From positions 1 to 41,161 of the forward strand of contig JALTWS010000033.1 in the NCBI GenBank assembly GCA_027048495.1: a stretch of DNA of 41,161 nt. The letters run 5' to 3'. The position numbers and the translations under genes were made by a program. Positions 37,421-41,161 of the stretch are shown here, in pieces. The notes beneath the pieces were generated by a model. That model searched no databases and was not told the DNA's origin. It saw only the letters and a program-made list of their open reading frames with translations. Each line of letters begins with the position of its first letter. The stretch's first letter is position 1. The DNA is from Candidatus Azambacteria bacterium. Its GTDB lineage: Bacteria; Patescibacteriota; Minisyncoccia; GWC2-36-17; M10-OD1-4.

Positions 37421-38515
37421 TTAACTTCTTAATTTTATGCTTTGAACCAATCCTAAAGCCAAAAATAAAGAAAGTAAAGAAGAACCTCCATAGCTTAAAA
37501 ATGGAAAAGTAATTCCAGTAACCGGCATTATTCCCAAATTCATTCCGGCATTTATAACAACTTGAACAAATATCCAGCTTGCGACCCCTATGCAAAAAAG
37601 CTTTGCAAAGTTATTATCAGAATTAACAGCTATTTTTATAATTCTAAAAACAATAATAAAAAGCAAAGCAAACACAACCAAAACCCCAAAAAATCCAAAT
37701 TCTTCTGCAACTGAAGCAAACATAAAATCAGTATGCGCCTCGGGCAAAAATCCAAACTGAACTTGCGAACCATATCCAAGCCCTCTACCAAACAAACCTC
37801 CATCACCAACCGCTATCATAGATTGAATAACATTGTATCCTGCCCCTTTTGGATCAGAGTATGGATTTAAAAAAGTTAAAATCCTGTCTTTTTGATATTC
37901 TTTTAAAAATGATCCCCAAGCAACAAAAGATACAACAACAAATATTAAAAACAAAATAAAAATATGTTTTTTTGGTATACCAGAAACTAAAACAATAAAA
38001 AACCAAATACCAACCAAAACCAAAGCAGATCCTAAATCAGGCTGCAACAAAACAAAAAGCAAAGGGAAAAAAAGATACACTCCAGATATTATCATATGAG
38101 AAAACCTATACATTTCTATATGCCTTTTTGAAAAATACTTTGCAAAAAGTATTATAATTGCAATTTTTACAAACTCTACTGGCTCCAAAGAGAAAGGTCC
38201 AATTTTTATCCAAGAAGATGCCCCCCTGATATCACTGCCCAAAATCAAAAGTAGCGCTAAAACAACTAAAGATATAACATAAAAAATAATCGCCGCATAA
38301 GAATTTGTTTTAAAAAACCTATAATCAAAAAATGCCACAGCAATCATAAAAACAACACCCAAAACCAAAGCTATCACCTGCTTTAAAAAAACAAACGACA
38401 TTGTCGGATCGTTTTGAGATATGGCAAAAAGTTCAATCAATCCAAACAAAGATAAAAAAATAGCCGCAAGGCCAAGCAACCAGTCTATTTTTCTTAGATT
38501 ATATAAAAAAACCAT
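37421..38515 (-). CDS. rodA: RodA/FtsW/SpoVE family (RodA-like)
   Basis: Polytopic; GASSWIKIGPFSLEPVEFVKIAIIILFAKYF; GLFGRGLGYGSQVQFGFLPEAHTDFMFASVAEEFGF; TGITFPFLSYGGSSLL. Confidence 0.95.
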   Translation of the reverse strand: MVFLYNLRKIDWLLGLAAIFLSLFGLIELFAISQNDPTMSFVFLKQVIALVLGVVFMIAVAFFDYRFFKTNSYAAIIFYVISLVVLALLLILGSDIRGASSWIKIGPFSLEPVEFVKIAIIILFAKYFSKRHIEMYRFSHMIISGVYLFFPLLFVLLQPDLGSALVLVGIWFFIVLVSGIPKKHIFILFLIFVVVSFVAWGSFLKEYQKDRILTFLNPYSDPKGAGYNVIQSMIAVGDGGLFGRGLGYGSQVQFGFLPEAHTDFMFASVAEEFGFFGVLVVFALLFIIVFRIIKIAVNSDNNFAKLFCIGVASWIFVQVVINAGMNLGIMPVTGITFPFLSYGGSSLLSLFLALGLVQSIKLRS

Positions 38516-39303
38516 TATTTTAATATGTTAGAGTCGTCAATTGCATTAGCAGATGCCTCTATTATAACTTTTGCGACTGGGCCATTTTTAATTTCAGAAA
38601 ACCAAGGAACTATAACTTTTCTTCTTTCTCCTGCCCTTAAATTATTAATTTTTGTTTTGTTTACTGCTATGTAATCTCCATTTTCATTTAACAAAACTGC
38701 TATAACATCAACTTCCAAAAAAGAATAATTAGTCTGATTTTCAACAATGCCAGACGCTTGAGATGTAATTTCTCTCCCCAATCCCTTTATCGTTTCAAAT
38801 CTTTTGGAAAATATTGGCAACTTTATGTTAGTTCTTATTTGCTCTTTGAAATCTACAGAATTTACAATAAATTTAGCATAAGCAGGTCTTTTCTCCAAAA
38901 AAATAGCAGGATACACTACATATCTTGTTTGGCCAGCAAGCATATAGGTTTTTGAAGAAACTTCGGATATAAAATTATCATCAGCATCATAAAATTTAAA
39001 GCTGTAAAGCAAGTTATCTGTGCCAAACTGAGAATTTGGATTTTTTATCCTTGCAAAAGCATCATATTTTCCATCAAATTCTACCACCCCCACCAAAAGA
39101 ACTTCAATGTCTTCAAAATATTGGCTTATGCATGGAGCACACAAGCTCCCTCCACAATCTACCCCTTCTTCATCTTGATTTTGAATATTATCAAAACAAG
39201 AAGGAGCATCTTTTTTTAACAAAAAAGGCAACAAAAAAACAATAGCAACAAAAAACGCCAGCACAACAAGTATAGTTATTTGTCTTTTTAACCTGTACTG
39301 CAT
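38515..39303 (-). CDS. Membrane-anchored protein with CxDNxxNxxExxxDCGGxxCxxC-type motif
   Basis: N-terminal TM followed by CFDNIQNQDEEGVDCGGSLCAPC. Confidence 0.8.
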   Translation of the reverse strand: MQYRLKRQITILVVLAFFVAIVFLLPFLLKKDAPSCFDNIQNQDEEGVDCGGSLCAPCISQYFEDIEVLLVGVVEFDGKYDAFARIKNPNSQFGTDNLLYSFKFYDADDNFISEVSSKTYMLAGQTRYVVYPAIFLEKRPAYAKFIVNSVDFKEQIRTNIKLPIFSKRFETIKGLGREITSQASGIVENQTNYSFLEVDVIAVLLNENGDYIAVNKTKINNLRAGERRKVIVPWFSEIKNGPVAKVIIEASANAIDDSNILK

Positions 39304-39304
39304 A

Positions 39305-39787
39305 TTAATCTAAAATATTTTCTCCAAAACTTTTTATATTTTCCAAAAATAAAGATGTCTTTTGGGGAGCAACCTTTATGATATTGTCAATTGCGCTTTT
39401 GTGTTTTTCTGACAAACTCTTTGCCTTCTGAAAAATGTCGCTTGCATTTTCTTTTGCTTTTTGGATTTTTTGAAGATCTTGGTTTATCTGTTCCGATAAT
39501 TTATTGTAATCTTCAATTAATTTTTTTGCCTTTTTTTCTGTTAATTCCTTTTTTTCTTGAAGCTTTCTTAACTCCTCCATCCTTTCATCAACAAACTTCA
39601 TTTTTAATTTTAACTTTCCTTCATCAGTAAAAGTAAGCATATTAAGCATTATCCATTCCCAACTTGTATCCAAAAAATAAAACACATCCCCAGGAGCAAG
39701 CCCAGCAGAACTTGCTTCTTGCTTGTTTTTATCATAAAAAACCCAAACAAAAAATATTAAAATTAAAGCTAAAATTAGTTTTTTCAT
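39305..39787 (-). CDS. Secreted/anchored helical protein, DUF5667-like (start trimmed to ATG 39787)
   Basis: MKKLILALILIFFVWVFYDK signal/TM; GDVFYFLDTSWEWIMLNMLTFTDEGKLKLKMKFVDERMEEL. Confidence 0.75.
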   Translation of the reverse strand: MKKLILALILIFFVWVFYDKNKQEASSAGLAPGDVFYFLDTSWEWIMLNMLTFTDEGKLKLKMKFVDERMEELRKLQEKKELTEKKAKKLIEDYNKLSEQINQDLQKIQKAKENASDIFQKAKSLSEKHKSAIDNIIKVAPQKTSLFLENIKSFGENILD

Positions 39788-40881
39788 TATAAAGGCTCTA
39801 CAAAACAAATGTAAGATGTTATGGCTCTTTCCCCGCTTAATGTTTGAAACTGCCAACTATTTCCATTCCATACAGCAAATTTTTCACTTGTATATGACCC
39901 GCTTCTGTTTTTTATAACTCCTTCTCCCGGATAACCATTTTCAAAACAAAGTCTGTTGACACTCGCTTTATTGGCCAAAACATTCCTTCCGCTTACTTTT
40001 GGCCAACCAAATAATTTATAAAAATAAGATGCTGATACAGACGATGAATCATACGTACAATCTATCACACCACCAACAGCCGCACATATCTTTCCGGGTA
40101 TAATAGTCCCTATCCTCGGATCACTTGCCTGCAAGTCTGAACTGCAGTCAATCCTTTTTGTTCCATCTGGCGCTGTTGTTGCTTTGCAGTACTTGCCTGA
40201 CACAAGAACTCCAACTTCCGGATCCTGTTCTTTTGTCACAGGAGGGCTTGCATTGCAGGTTATCTTGCTTCCGTCTGATACGCACCAGTTGTTTGGATTT
40301 AGTGTTCCTATGGTTGGGTCTGTCTCTGGAATTGTAGCTGTAGTGCAGTCTATCTTGTTTCCGTCTGATGTGCAAAAAGCATTTGTAGCAAGGATTCCAA
40401 CTTGAGGGTCTGTTTCGCTTGTCAGGACAAGCTTTCCGTTTTGGTAGATATTTCTTGCTCTGATGTCTCCGTCAACATGGAGTTTTGCTTGGTTTTGTAT
40501 ATTTCCTATTGTTACATTGCCGTCGTTTCCTATTGAGAATCTTGGTATTTGGTTTCCTTGGCCGTCATCTGTCTGGTAAATTAAAGTTCCTGCGTTGTTG
40601 TAAAGGTAGCCTGCTCTTGGGAAGGTTGAATCGTTTGAGAAGAACTTTATGCCTGCTTGGGCTGCTCCTGAAACAAAGTTATCAAGCCAGAGGTCTTTTC
40701 CTAAAGTTAAGCCTCCTTTTTTTGTTTGGTTTGTGTCTCCTATGTGAAGTGGGGCGGGGACGTTGTATGTTGTTGGAGGGCCGGAAGGGCCTGTCCATTT
40801 GGCTTTGGTTGAATTTATTATGACAGAACCTGCTATTGGAAGAATCAGAAAGGAAAAGATTAAAAAAGAGGCTTTTTTCAT
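39787..40881 (-). CDS. Secreted surface protein with tail-fibre-like N-terminal part and four ETDPxVG/CxxxG..IxC repeats
   Basis: Signal peptide; KLHVDGDIRARNIYQNGKLVLTSETDPQVGIL...; repeated DP.[IV]G.....C...G..I.C units. Confidence 0.8.
   Translation of the reverse strand: MKKASFLIFSFLILPIAGSVIINSTKAKWTGPSGPPTTYNVPAPLHIGDTNQTKKGGLTLGKDLWLDNFVSGAAQAGIKFFSNDSTFPRAGYLYNNAGTLIYQTDDGQGNQIPRFSIGNDGNVTIGNIQNQAKLHVDGDIRARNIYQNGKLVLTSETDPQVGILATNAFCTSDGNKIDCTTATIPETDPTIGTLNPNNWCVSDGSKITCNASPPVTKEQDPEVGVLVSGKYCKATTAPDGTKRIDCSSDLQASDPRIGTIIPGKICAAVGGVIDCTYDSSSVSASYFYKLFGWPKVSGRNVLANKASVNRLCFENGYPGEGVIKNRSGSYTSEKFAVWNGNSWQFQTLSGERAITSYICFVEPL
40106..40235 (-). repeat. 130-bp direct repeat, copy 1
   Basis: Identical to 41032-41161 except position 40225 c versus 41151 t. 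Confidence 0.95.
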
Positions 40882-40962
40882 AGGGTTTTTGTTTAATAGT
40901 TTTTGTTTTTATTTTAGCAGAAAACTTAAATCAATAAAACATTGATGATTCTAATATTTTAT

Positions 40963-41161
40963 TTAAGTATATCTAATGTGCAGTTTATAGTATCTCCTGC
41001 TCCACCAATACATACTTTTGCCTGTCCTAAGGTCCCTATCCTCGGATCACTTGCCTGCAAGTCTGAACTGCAGTCAATCCTTTTTGTTCCATCTGGCGCT
41101 GTTGTTGCTTTGCAGTACTTGCCTGACACAAGAACTCCAACTTCCGGATCTTGTTCTTTTG
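40963..41161 (-). CDS. Partial paralogue of the 39787-40881 surface protein (C-terminus; rest off window)
   Basis: Minus-strand translation ...DPRIGTLGQAKVCIGGAGDTINCTLDILK*; not in the supplied ORF track because it is cut at the edge. Confidence 0.8.
41032..41161 (-). repeat. 130-bp direct repeat, copy 2 (cut by window end)
   Basis: Offset of 926 bp from copy 1; 129/130 identical. Confidence 0.95.

Overview
AT-rich bacterial chromosomal window, standard stop usage (UGA read as stop). Gene content, gene order and protein style suggest a Patescibacteria/CPR (Parcubacteria-like) genome; this is inference, not tested. Recognisable content, left to right: tRNA-Ser(GGA); pgsA-like, htpX, lemA; HIT protein and an orphan QueC homologue; an Isc-type Fe-S operon (iscR-iscS-NifU/IscU-like-ferredoxin-Rieske, minus strand); HNH-like protein; cysS; ankyrin protein; dnaB-recR; rplU; a shortened uvrC; a dCMP deaminase/tmk/DHFR/thyA cassette; secG; a peptide-type SBP; manB-type mutase; a cassette of small membrane proteins; ychF; rpsF-ssb-rpsR; recA-RodZ-like-ftsK; rpoC-rpoB; rodA; and secreted/surface proteins with a second, truncated repeat paralogue at the right edge. 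Main points of interest: (1) a family of long structured palindromic elements in most of the junctions of the Isc operon; (2) a sharp split between core genes without a visible Shine-Dalgarno and accessory/small genes with a strong one; (3) an intergenic region with three copies of a 19-nt palindrome and a 44-bp perfect zero-spacer palindrome; (4) several SD-led microproteins, including two paralogues, one of which seems frameshifted; (5) a 130-bp near-identical repeat (129/130) in adjacent surface-protein genes. No CRISPR array, prophage or transposase was found. All similarity calls are by eye from motifs; no database search was run.
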